A stretch of 5,481 nt of DNA from Clostridiales bacterium (GCA_019417145.1 DXVY01000133.1:1-5481), one strand, 5' to 3'; shown: positions 1-5,481, numbered from the stretch's first letter. The notes: generated by a model from the sequence alone, not told the origin. Program-made: numbers and translations.

Positions 1-2
1 CG

Positions 3-611
3 GTTATAGCCGAGGAGAAGGGCAAGGATATAAACGAGCGGACCAAACGGAACTTCGGCTCGCCCCATCCGGACGGATACCGCAAGGCCCTGCGCCTTAT
101 GCAACAGGCGGCTAAGTTTGGACGTCCCATCATATGCTTGGTGGATACGCAGGGAGCGTATTGCGGCAAGGGGGCGGAGGAGCGGGGCCAGGGCGAGGCC
201 ATAGCCACCAACCTGGCAGAGATGATGGATCTGCCCGTGCCCATTATCAGCGTCGTGATAAGCGAGGCTGGCAGCGGCGGCGCGCTGGCGCTGGCTGTGG
301 CCGATCGCGTGGCCATGCTGGAAAATGCCAACTACTCGGTGCTTTCTCCCGAGGGCTTTGCCTCCATTCTGTGGAAGGACGCCGCCCGGGCGCCCGAGGC
401 CGCCGAGGTCATGAAGATCACCGCCGCCGATCTAAAGGAACTAAAGATTATCGAGGAAATCATCCCCGAACCGGAGGGAGGCGCGCAGAACGCGCCGGAA
501 GAGGTGGCGGCGGCTGTGGCGGATTATATCGGCCGGCAGCTGGACGCGCTTTGTAGGGAAAACTATGCCGACCTGCCCGGCAAGCGTTATGCCCGTTTCC
601 GCGTTCTATAG
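3..611 (+). CDS. accA: Acetyl-CoA carboxylase carboxyltransferase subunit alpha (5' end outside window)
   Basis: AccA pairs with AccD to form the carboxyltransferase that moves the carboxyl group from carboxybiotin-BCCP to acetyl-CoA, giving malonyl-CoA for fatty acid synthesis in the cytosol. The reading frame is open from base 3, so the start lies upstream; 202 residues are visible and the family usually runs to about 260-325. Visible family blocks, in order, are KRNFGSPHPDGYRKALRLM, the VDTQGAYCGKGAEERGQGEA block (usual form DTPGAYPGxGAEERGQ), EAGSGGALALAVADRVAMLE with the glycines expected to form the oxyanion site, and YSVLSPEGFASILWKD. The C-terminus ends with the usual RYxxFR-type tail. 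A hairpin terminator follows about 110 bases after the stop, so this is probably the last gene of a fab/acc operon. The identification comes from conserved blocks and is firm; the operon content upstream is inference. Confidence 0.96.
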   Translation, partial: VIAEEKGKDINERTKRNFGSPHPDGYRKALRLMQQAAKFGRPIICLVDTQGAYCGKGAEERGQGEAIATNLAEMMDLPVPIISVVISEAGSGGALALAVADRVAMLENANYSVLSPEGFASILWKDAARAPEAAEVMKITAADLKELKIIEEIIPEPEGGAQNAPEEVAAAVADYIGRQLDALCRENYADLPGKRYARFRVL

Positions 612-633
612 AGACGCTATAAGACGGCTGGTA

Positions 634-658
634 AACTTTTGCAATAACTTTTGCAATA
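634..658. repeat. Tandem duplication of a 12-bp unit downstream of accA
   Basis: AACTTTTGCAAT occurs at 634-645 and again, identical and directly abutting, at 646-657; the base at 658 also continues the repeat. Each unit contains the palindrome TTGCAA. The repeat lies between the accA stop and its terminator, so it would be in the 3' untranslated region. No function can be assigned; slippage duplication is the simplest explanation. Confidence 0.7.
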
Positions 659-720
659 TCTGTCATGTTCCAGTGCGATTCAAACAACCTGTAAAGCATA
701 AATACGGATTTATATTTCTC

Positions 721-782
721 GCGGAAAAAGCGACGTCTTACTAAAGGATGCGCTTTTTCCGCCTTTTTATTGTTTTTCTTTT
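721..782 (+). terminator. Rho-independent terminator after accA
   Basis: A perfect 12-bp stem, GCGGAAAAAGCG at 721-732 against CGCTTTTTCCGC at 751-762, encloses an 18-base loop. It is followed by a T-rich run to about 782. The T tract lies only on the + side, so it should stop transcription coming from accA. The loop is longer than usual, which may lower efficiency. Confidence 0.85.
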
Positions 783-1005
783 TTGAGGTAGAAAGCCAAG
801 AGGGAGCACTAGCACCGTTTGACCGGGAAAATTTTTGAGGCAAAGTATACCGCGTTCCCGCTATTGATCCGCCCCGTCAGAGACGGTTTTCCATATGGTT
901 TCGTAGCGGCAAATCCATTGGGTTGCAGGTAAAATTTATCGAATAATCAAAAATTTTTTTGCAGAGGACAACAGAGCAAGGCCCAAGAAGTAGACACGCG
1001 CAGAA
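783..1005. other. Gene-free stretch between the accA terminator and the proC control region
   Basis: No reading frame here has both a plausible ribosome binding site and protein-like composition, and no tRNA or rRNA signature is visible. Two small inverted repeats can be seen: CGGGAA 824-829 with TTCCCG 855-860, and CCGTC 874-878 with GACGG 882-886 around an AGA loop, followed by TTTT. The second resembles a very weak terminator. An A/T run at about 948-960 marks the start of the AT-rich region in front of proC. Confidence 0.5.
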
Positions 1006-1085
1006 GTTTACATATCTATATATGGTTGTTTACATAAATCGTTTACATAACATTATTAGAGATTCACATAATTCTATTGACATAA
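1006..1085. repeat. Five direct copies of an RTTNACATAA-like repeat upstream of the proC promoter
   Basis: GTTTACATA occurs exactly at 1006-1014, 1028-1036 and 1041-1049. Two related copies, ATTCACATA at 1062-1070 and ATTGACATA at 1076-1084, continue the series, and the last one overlaps the -35 element. Four of the five copies are followed by a further A. Starts are spaced 22, 13, 21 and 14 bases apart, so every second copy is 34-35 bases apart. The regular spacing and shared orientation suggest binding sites for a protein. Read on the minus strand, the core TTATGTAAAC also resembles the XerD-binding arm of Firmicutes dif sites; no complete 28-bp dif was found. Confidence 0.65.
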
Positions 1086-1105
1086 ACGACGGATTGGTGT
1101 ATAAA
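1077..1105 (+). promoter_or_regulatory. Sigma-A promoter for proC
   Basis: A perfect -35 TTGACA at 1077-1082 and a -10 TATAAA at 1100-1105 are separated by exactly 17 bases. The expected transcription start is near 1112, giving a leader of about 68 bases before proC. The upstream DNA is AT-rich and holds a repeat series whose last copy covers the -35, so a repeat-binding protein would compete with RNA polymerase. Confidence 0.85.
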
Positions 1106-1119
1106 TGTAGTTACAACGC

Positions 1120-1152
1120 GCCCGGCCCGGAGAAGAGATGCAGCGGCCGGGC
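1120..1152 (+). promoter_or_regulatory. GC-rich hairpin in the proC leader
   Basis: GCCCGGCC at 1120-1127 is perfectly complementary to GGCCGGGC at 1145-1152, with a 17-base loop. It begins only about 8 bases after the predicted transcription start and ends 13 bases before the GAGGA ribosome binding site. No T tract follows, so it is not a terminator. It could stabilise the 5' end of the mRNA; that role is inferred. Confidence 0.55.
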
Positions 1153-1179
1153 AAATTTGATTGATGAGGACGATGGGAT

Positions 1180-1983
1180 ATGGACAATGCACGTTTCGGC
1201 TTTATCGGATGCGGAAATATAGCGGGCGCCATTTTGCACGGCATGACAGCTTCGGGTTACATAAAGCCCGAACAAATTGGTTTATACGATTTGGAAGCCG
1301 ACAAGGCCGCCCACGCGCTGCCGGGCGCTACGGTCTATAGCGCCGCCGCCGAGCTTGCGGCCGCCTGCAAATATGTTTTTTTGACCGTAAAGCCCCAGGT
1401 GTATCCTTCGGTACTGGCTGAGATCAGGGCCCATATCACGCCGGATACCTGCCTGATAACCGTGGCGGCCGGCCGGACCATTGCGTACATAAAGGAGCAG
1501 GTTGGATTTGACTGTAAGGTTATACGGGTAATGCCCAATACGCCGCTGATGGTGGGCGCCGGCGCGTCGGCGCTGGTCAAGGCGTCGCCGGTATCCGACC
1601 AGGAATTTGAAACCGTATCCCAATGTTTTTCCTCCTGCGGCGTTGTCTGTACCGTGGACGAGGCGCAGATGGATGCGGTGACGGCGGTAAGCGGCAGTTC
1701 GCCCGCCTTTATTTTCCGATTCGCCAAAAAGCTTGTGGAGGCCGGCGTGGCGCGGGGATTATCCTGTGAAGATGCGGAGGCACTGGTGGCCGGGACCCTG
1801 CTGGGGAGCGCCAGGATGATCCTGGAGAGCGGCCGGAGCATAGATGAACTTATTCGTATGGTCACCTCTCCCAACGGGACCACGGAGGCGGGGCTCAAGG
1901 CCATGGATACCGCCGGATTCGACGGGGCGGTAGAAGCGGCGGTGGACGCGGCGACCCGCCGGTCTGTTGAGCTGCGCGTCTGA
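1180..1983 (+). CDS. proC: Pyrroline-5-carboxylate reductase
   Basis: ProC catalyses the last step of proline synthesis, the NAD(P)H-dependent reduction of 1-pyrroline-5-carboxylate to proline, in the cytosol. The product has 267 residues, the normal family length (about 265-280). The N-terminal Rossmann fold shows GFIGCGNIAGAI at 7-18. VKPQ at 70-73 and RVMPNTP at 116-122 are typical coenzyme-domain blocks. The C-terminal dimerisation/substrate domain has AVSGSSPAF at 169-177 and the family signature MVTSPNGTTEAGL at 227-239. The ATG at 1180 is chosen because GAGGA at 1166-1170 lies 9 bases upstream and the Rossmann glycines follow at once. A strong promoter and a leader hairpin precede it. 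No terminator separates it from the following spoIIM-like gene, so some read-through is expected. Confidence 0.97.
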   Translation: MDNARFGFIGCGNIAGAILHGMTASGYIKPEQIGLYDLEADKAAHALPGATVYSAAAELAAACKYVFLTVKPQVYPSVLAEIRAHITPDTCLITVAAGRTIAYIKEQVGFDCKVIRVMPNTPLMVGAGASALVKASPVSDQEFETVSQCFSSCGVVCTVDEAQMDAVTAVSGSSPAFIFRFAKKLVEAGVARGLSCEDAEALVAGTLLGSARMILESGRSIDELIRMVTSPNGTTEAGLKAMDTAGFDGAVEAAVDAATRRSVELRV

Positions 1984-1999
1984 GAATCCGTTTCCGAAG

Positions 2000-2028
2000 G
2001 CATATCTTGTCCCTTTTTCGCATAGTAT
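2000..2028 (+). promoter_or_regulatory. Possible sigma-E (mother-cell) promoter for the spoIIM-like gene
   Basis: GCATATC at 2000-2006 matches the B. subtilis sigma-E -35 form KMATATT at 6 of 7 positions. CATAGTAT at 2021-2028 matches the -10 form CATACAAT at 6 of 8. The 14-base spacer is in the usual range. Transcription would start near 2035, about 30 bases before the ATG. B. subtilis spoIIM is known to depend on sigma-E, which fits. The consensus is recalled, not scored against a matrix. Confidence 0.5.
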
Positions 2029-2056
2029 TTCCTGTAGCAAAATGCAGCACAGGAGG
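2028..2056 (+). promoter_or_regulatory. Hairpin that can hide the Shine-Dalgarno of the spoIIM-like gene
   Basis: TTTCCTGT at 2028-2035 can pair with ACAGGAGG at 2049-2056 (six Watson-Crick pairs plus two G-U pairs). Inside the loop GCA 2037-2039 can pair with TGC 2043-2045. The 3' arm contains the whole AGGAGG at 2051-2056, which serves the ATG at 2065 with 8 bases of spacing. In an mRNA reading through from proC the ribosome site would be masked. An mRNA starting at about 2035 would lack almost all of the 5' arm. Confidence 0.5.
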
Positions 2057-2064
2057 TACAAGCT

Positions 2065-2763
2065 ATGATGCGGATGATGAAAAGGGCGCATGTCATCTCC
2101 CTGCCCCGACTGAGAAGAAAACATTTTGCCCGACCGGCGGCCGCGGTGCGGGACACAAAAGGGGTCCGCGGCGTGGCCATATCCGGAAATCGCAAGCTGC
2201 TATTCCTGTCCCTGGCCTTTATTTTGGGACTGCTGATCGGCGTGCTGGTCATGCGCGGGGCAGGGGAGCAGCTAACCGCATCGGTAGAAAAGGGTTTTAC
2301 CTCTTATGTGGAGCAGCGGCAAAGTCATTCTTTCGGCTCTACCTTTCTCTATTCCCTGACCTCTGTTTTTCCCTTTTTTGTCGCGGCTTTTATATGCGGG
2401 CTTTGTATGGTGGGGACGCCCGGTGCTTTCTTTATCCCCTGCTTCCGGGGACTGGGACTGGGGTTTACCACCGGTTATTTGTATACCGTATACGGTATGA
2501 AGGGCATGGCCTTTTCCGCCCTACTCATCATACCGCCCAGCCTGGTGTCTACCGTAGCGCTGCTGCTGGCCTGTCGGGAGACATGGGGGTTTTCCCTTAT
2601 GCTGTTTAAGGGCGTGCTGCCGGACGCGCCCTCTTTGGCGCTTAGAAACGACTTTAAAATTTATTGCCTTCGCTTTCTTTTTATTCTAGGCGTCATGCTT
2701 TTCTCCTGTCTGCTTGACGCGGGCATGTCCCTGGCGTTCATCCGTTTCTTTGCGTTCGGATAA
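2065..2763 (+). CDS. spoIIM: Stage II sporulation protein M family membrane protein
   Basis: SpoIIM is a membrane component of the SpoIIDMP engulfment machine, which thins septal peptidoglycan in the mother cell during sporulation. The 232-residue product (B. subtilis SpoIIM is about 214) has a basic N-terminal tail of about 42 residues and then about five membrane segments: 44-63, 93-116, 120-141, 148-170 and 200-225. The stretch CxVGTPGAFFIPCFRGLGLGFTTGY (about 114-138), then YGMKGMAFSALLIIPPSL (143-160), follows the family pattern of a short turn, an arginine, a glycine-rich helix and a proline-rich helix. AGGAGG at 2051-2056 sets the start; in-frame ATGs also occur at 2068, 2074 and 2077. 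The next gene is xerD, and spoIIM and xerD are also near one another in B. subtilis, which supports the call. A more distant SpoIIM-like protein outside sporulation cannot be excluded. Confidence 0.75.
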   Translation: MMRMMKRAHVISLPRLRRKHFARPAAAVRDTKGVRGVAISGNRKLLFLSLAFILGLLIGVLVMRGAGEQLTASVEKGFTSYVEQRQSHSFGSTFLYSLTSVFPFFVAAFICGLCMVGTPGAFFIPCFRGLGLGFTTGYLYTVYGMKGMAFSALLIIPPSLVSTVALLLACRETWGFSLMLFKGVLPDAPSLALRNDFKIYCLRFLFILGVMLFSCLLDAGMSLAFIRFFAFG

Positions 2764-2783
2764 AATATATGCATCAATATAAT
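2755..2783 (+). promoter_or_regulatory. Possible sigma-A promoter in front of xerD
   Basis: A perfect -10 TATAAT lies at 2778-2783. The hexamer 17 bases upstream, TTCGGA at 2755-2760, is a poor -35 (3 of 6) and overlaps the end of the preceding gene. Transcription would start near 2790, just before the GGAG ribosome site. It could let xerD be expressed in vegetative cells without the sporulation gene ahead of it. Confidence 0.4.
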
Positions 2784-2810
2784 CGCCGCAGGCGAGTGGA
2801 GTGACCGATT

Positions 2811-3698
2811 ATGAAGGATTACATAGCCGAATTCAAGTCATATCTTGTGGAGCGCAAAGGGGTTTCCAGCAATACGCTGGAGTCCTATCTGCGGGACCTT
2901 TCCCAGTTTTCCGCCTATGCGGAGACCCGCCAGATCGCCGATTTGGCCTTGGCGGAGCAGGATATGATTATGCAATATGTGGCCTCTCTGGAATCGGCCG
3001 GCCGCTCCCACGCCACCATCACCCGGGTACTGGCGTCCATACGCTGCTACTACCAGTTCCTTATGGCAGGCGGCGCGGTGGAATCCAATCCCGCCAAGGG
3101 CGTCAAGGTCTCCAAGGGAGAAAAAAAGCTGCCCGAGATCCTGTCCAATCAGGAAATCGAGCTGTTGCTGGCCCAACCCGATCCCGTGGAGCACAAGGGA
3201 TGCCGGGACAAGGCCATGCTGGAGCTGCTTTATGCTACGGGTATTCGTGTCTCCGAGCTAATCCTTCTGAGACTGGCGGATGTTAACCTGGAAGTTGGAA
3301 TTCTCCATCTCAAGGGCGCCAAGAGCGAACGGATTGTCCCCATGTATCCGGCGGCCGTAAAGGCTGTCGCCGATTATGTGGCGCGGGTCCGACCGGTTAT
3401 TGTCTCCGACCCGGATTCGGATATGCTTTTCACCAATATGAACGGACAGCCGTTGACCCGCCAGGGATTCTGGAAGATCGTCAAGTATTATGCCAGACAG
3501 GCCAACATCAAAAAGGATATCACCCCGCATACCCTGCGCCATTCCTTCGCCGCCCATCTTTTGGAGAACGGCGCCCAGCTGCGGGATATAAAGGAGATGC
3601 TGGGGCACGCGGACATCTCTTCAACCCAGGTGTACGCACAGATCATGAAAAACCGCTATGCCCAGGCATATCGCAAATACCATCCCAAAGCCCATTGA
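2811..3698 (+). CDS. xerD: Tyrosine recombinase XerD
   Basis: XerD works with XerC at the dif site to resolve chromosome dimers; in B. subtilis it also unloads SMC complexes near the terminus. The 295-residue product matches the family length (E. coli XerD 298). Residues 1 to about 85 form the SAM-like core-binding domain, and the catalytic domain follows from about 108. All active-site residues are present: R146 in ATGIRVSEL, K168 in HLKGAKSER, H240 and R243 in HTLRHSFAAHLLENG, H266 in MLGHADIS, and the nucleophile Y275 in STQVYAQI. The C-terminal YRKYHPKA is the typical Xer tail. The ATG at 2811 has GGAG at 2798-2801, 9 bases upstream. Neighbours carry no phage or integron genes, so a housekeeping Xer is much more likely than an element integrase. 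XerC versus XerD is chosen from the overall sequence and the spoIIM neighbour. Confidence 0.9.
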   Translation: MKDYIAEFKSYLVERKGVSSNTLESYLRDLSQFSAYAETRQIADLALAEQDMIMQYVASLESAGRSHATITRVLASIRCYYQFLMAGGAVESNPAKGVKVSKGEKKLPEILSNQEIELLLAQPDPVEHKGCRDKAMLELLYATGIRVSELILLRLADVNLEVGILHLKGAKSERIVPMYPAAVKAVADYVARVRPVIVSDPDSDMLFTNMNGQPLTRQGFWKIVKYYARQANIKKDITPHTLRHSFAAHLLENGAQLRDIKEMLGHADISSTQVYAQIMKNRYAQAYRKYHPKAH

Positions 3699-3740
3699 GA
3701 AAGATTCTCCGGATTGTAAAAGAAAAAGAGGTGCGGTTAT

Positions 3741-4736
3741 TTGGCAATTTTTAAGTTTAAAAGCTATTATAATCCCGGTCCGGGCGTATCCAAAAACGGG
3801 CCGGAAGAGAGCGGATTTGTAAGATATTTTAAAATTTTTGGCCGAAAATTTTGGAGCCTGGGGCTGGTCAATCTCATCTATTGCCTCTTTTTTATTCCTC
3901 TTTTGGCCCTGAGCCTTTTTTTACTTCATATGCTGGTCAAGAGCGGACACGGGGAAAACATCGTATACGTCTTTCTCTGCTTTGCGCCGCTGGCCCTTCT
4001 GGGGCCGGCCAACGCCGGATTGGTTAAGATTACCCGGGAGTTTGTCAGGGAGGAGCCCTGCTTTATCTGGGCCGACTTTATGGAGGCCTTTCGCAAGAAC
4101 TGGAAGCAGTCCCTTGTGGTTTCGGCCTTTCAGTATATCGCCGCAATCGCCCTGTTTTCCGCCGTATCCTTTTACTATGGAATGATGGCCAACGGGATAT
4201 TTTACGCCGTTCCCTTCGGTCTGTCCCTGCTCTTTTGCGTGATATTCCTTTTCATGAGCTTTTATATGGAGCTCATGGTGGTGACCCTGAACCTGCGCCT
4301 CAAGCTGTTGTTCAAAAACGCCCTACTGCTCAGCTTTATCGGCCTGGGCCGGAACTTTCTGACCCTGCTGGTCTGCGGTCTTATCGCCGGTATCGAGCTT
4401 GTGACCTTTATTCTCTCTTTGGCCGCCTCCAAGTCGGCGATGGTCCTATTCGTGGTCATGACCCTTATGCTGCTCTTTTCCTGGATCTCCTATACCGCCA
4501 ACTTTATGGCCTTTCCCACAATTAAGAAATATATCATCGATCCGTATTATGAGGCCCACCCCGAGGAAACGGCCGAGGCCGTCCTGCATCCGGCGGCCAA
4601 GGGGGAGGAGGGGGACGGACCTGTCGGCCCCAAACCTGAATATGTATATGAAAACGGACGCATGGTTCACCGGTCCATTTTGGAAAAGGAAAGCGTATTT
4701 GAGGATAGGGGCAACCCCGATGATCAGGATACCTGA
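3741..4736 (+). CDS. YesL/DUF624 family integral membrane protein, TTG start
   Basis: This is a 331-residue membrane protein of the DUF624 (YesL) family, whose biochemical role is not established. The N-terminal block SYYNPGPGVSKNGPEESGF (8-26) and then YFKIFGRKFWSLGLVNLIY (29-47) is typical of clostridial members. GPANAGL at 88-94 and FVREEPCFIWADFMEAFRKNWKQ at 101-123 form the family core. About six membrane segments are visible: 38-62, 73-90, 126-146, 153-180, 197-227 and 232-258. A charged cytoplasm-type tail (268-331) carries YVYENGRMVHRS. The start is TTG: AGAGGT at 3727-3732 lies 8 bases upstream, no in-frame ATG is near, and the conserved N-terminus begins right there. It starts 42 bases after xerD with no promoter or terminator visible between, so co-transcription is likely. 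A strong palindromic terminator follows. Confidence 0.85.
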   Translation: MAIFKFKSYYNPGPGVSKNGPEESGFVRYFKIFGRKFWSLGLVNLIYCLFFIPLLALSLFLLHMLVKSGHGENIVYVFLCFAPLALLGPANAGLVKITREFVREEPCFIWADFMEAFRKNWKQSLVVSAFQYIAAIALFSAVSFYYGMMANGIFYAVPFGLSLLFCVIFLFMSFYMELMVVTLNLRLKLLFKNALLLSFIGLGRNFLTLLVCGLIAGIELVTFILSLAASKSAMVLFVVMTLMLLFSWISYTANFMAFPTIKKYIIDPYYEAHPEETAEAVLHPAAKGEEGDGPVGPKPEYVYENGRMVHRSILEKESVFEDRGNPDDQDT

Positions 4737-4743
4737 CCCGAGC

Positions 4744-4779
4744 AAAGTCGGCGCCGCATGCATGCGGCGCCGACTTTTT
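4744..4779 (+). terminator. Rho-independent terminator made of a 34-bp perfect palindrome
   Basis: Bases 4744-4777 are a perfect palindrome. As RNA it folds into a 14-bp stem (4744-4757 with 4764-4777) around the loop ATGCAT, followed by a T run ending at 4779. It begins 7 bases after the DUF624 stop and closes the transcription unit. The reverse side has only AAA next to the stem, so termination in the other direction would be weak. Confidence 0.92.
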
Positions 4780-4795
4780 GTGTCGGATTTGTTAC

Positions 4796-4824
4796 TTGAC
4801 AGGGGAAGTGTTAGCTGGTATGGT
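4796..4824 (+). promoter_or_regulatory. Sigma-A promoter with extended -10 for the ECF S component
   Basis: A perfect -35 TTGACA at 4796-4801 and a -10 TATGGT at 4819-4824 are separated by 17 bases. TG at 4816-4817, one base before the -10, gives an extended -10 that offsets the weaker hexamer. Transcription would start near 4831, leaving a leader of about 32 bases. This is too short for a riboswitch, so vitamin control through an RNA leader is not supported here. Confidence 0.75.
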
Positions 4825-4862
4825 TAAGTTGATATATTTCTATACGGGAAGGAGGAACTGCT

Positions 4863-5414
4863 GTGCGCAGATCAACCCAGAAGCTGGCTCTGTCGGCGCT
4901 TTTTTTATCCCTGGGCATCCTTATGCCCTTTTTGACCGGTCAGATTCCAAAATTCGGCAGTATGCTTTTGCCCATGCATATTCCCGTCCTGCTCTGCGGT
5001 TTTATATGTGGGTGGCCCTACGGCCTGGGCGTAGGCTTTATCACCCCTTTGTTTCGCAGCCTTATGTTTAGCGCGCCGGCGCTCTATCCCCAGGCTGTGG
5101 CCATGGCCTTTGAACTGGCGACCTATGGCTTCTTGGCTGGCCTAATCTACGCCAAGCTTCCGAAAAAGCCCTTGTCCGCTTATGTGTCGCTCCTGGCGGC
5201 CATGCTTGGCGGCCGGCTGGTGTGGGGCGGCGTCAGCGCCCTTTTGTACGGCGTGGGCGGAAAGGCCTTTACCCTGGCCGCCTTTGTGTCCGGGGCCTTT
5301 CTGGGCGCCATTCCGGGTATTATTTTGCAAATTGTATTCATTCCCGCCTTTGTCATTCTTTTGGAAAAGACCCTTTTCACAAAGGTGTGGCGGGAGCGCT
5401 CGGCGTCTGCCTGA
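4863..5414 (+). CDS. ECF transporter S component, substrate not assigned
   Basis: S components bind a vitamin or similar small molecule in the membrane and pair with the EcfA/EcfA'/EcfT energy module for uptake. The 183-residue product has about six membrane segments: 8-25, 36-50, 51-70, 78-97, 105-128 and 138-168. The order fits the ECF S fold, with a positively charged N-terminus, LPMHIPVLLCGFICGWPYGLG (36-56), GFITPLFRSLMFSAPALYP (58-76) and MAFELATYGFLAGLIY (81-96); the last three are typical of a common clostridial S-component group. The start is GTG at 4863, set by AAGGAGG at 4849-4855 with 7 bases of spacing. No energy-module gene is in the window, so it probably uses a shared module coded elsewhere. 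The protein sequence alone does not tell the substrate (folate, pantothenate, riboflavin and others are all served by this fold). Confidence 0.85.
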   Translation: MRRSTQKLALSALFLSLGILMPFLTGQIPKFGSMLLPMHIPVLLCGFICGWPYGLGVGFITPLFRSLMFSAPALYPQAVAMAFELATYGFLAGLIYAKLPKKPLSAYVSLLAAMLGGRLVWGGVSALLYGVGGKAFTLAAFVSGAFLGAIPGIILQIVFIPAFVILLEKTLFTKVWRERSASA

Positions 5415-5481
5415 CGCTTAGAATATCCTGGTTTCGGTTTATATGCCCGTTTGCATCCGCCGGAAATATTGATCTGAATCC

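Noticed and set aside
460..843. A 127-codon minus-strand frame antisense to the end of accA
   Set aside because: It runs through the accA terminator and antisense to conserved accA codons, has a low-complexity proline/arginine-rich end, and has no convincing ribosome site.
820..890. T-box riboswitch for proC, suggested by TACCGCG near 848 and a CCGTC/GACGG hairpin followed by TTTT
   Set aside because: The GGGTGGNACCRCG core is not present, no specifier stem is visible, and the proC promoter lies more than 180 bases downstream, so this DNA would not be in the proC leader.
1005..1032. A complete 28-bp dif site
   Set aside because: The XerD-like arm is good, but the other half does not resemble a XerC arm for this copy or for any other copy in the series.
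959..1222. An 87-codon + strand frame (TTG start) through the proC control region
   Set aside because: It covers the repeat array, the promoter and the leader hairpin and overlaps proC; its composition is not protein-like.
2007..2609. A 200-codon frame overlapping the spoIIM-like gene
   Set aside because: It is an out-of-frame shadow: Gly/Arg/Cys-rich, no membrane pattern, and the AGGAGG site serves the other frame.
2811..3698. A phage or integrative-element integrase marking an insertion
   Set aside because: Its length, Xer-type tail and housekeeping neighbours fit chromosomal XerD; there are no attachment-site duplications, excisionase or phage genes.
5415..5481. Start of another gene or a tRNA at the right edge
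   Set aside because: No start codon with a ribosome site, no tRNA-like pairing and no clear promoter could be seen in these 67 bases.

Overview
The window looks like chromosomal DNA from an endospore-forming (or spore-former-derived) member of the Clostridia, probably an Oscillospirales- or Christensenellales-like gut lineage. The reasons are GC-moderate coding sequence, strong AGGAGG-type ribosome binding sites, classical TTGACA/TATAAT promoters, a SpoIIM-family gene beside xerD (the two are also close in Bacillus subtilis), a YesL-type DUF624 membrane protein with the clostridial 'PGPGVSK' N-terminus, and a stand-alone ECF S component. The lineage call is inference; no rRNA is present.

Layout, all genes on the + strand: (1) 3-611, the 3' part of accA, probably the last gene of a fatty-acid-synthesis operon, followed by a hairpin/T-tract terminator at 721-782. 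(2) 612-1179, a 568-base gene-free gap. It holds a 12-bp tandem duplication, the terminator, a featureless stretch, and an AT-rich block with five copies of an RTTNACATAA-like repeat leading into a near-consensus sigma-A promoter. (3) 1180-1983 proC, then 2065-2763 a SpoIIM-family gene, 2811-3698 xerD and 3741-4736 a DUF624 gene, with gaps of 42-81 bases and no terminator between them. A 34-bp perfect palindrome ends this unit. (4) 4863-5414, an ECF transporter S component with its own promoter and a GTG start. (5) 5415-5481, a short tail with no gene visible.

The genes do housekeeping jobs: malonyl-CoA supply, proline synthesis, engulfment during sporulation, chromosome dimer resolution and vitamin-type uptake. 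No defence system, mobile element or clearly new multigene system is visible. The interesting signals are regulatory. In front of the spoIIM-like gene there is a plausible sigma-E promoter whose expected transcript would lose the 5' arm of a hairpin that hides the Shine-Dalgarno in read-through mRNA. In front of proC there are repeated sequences that resemble the XerD arm of dif.
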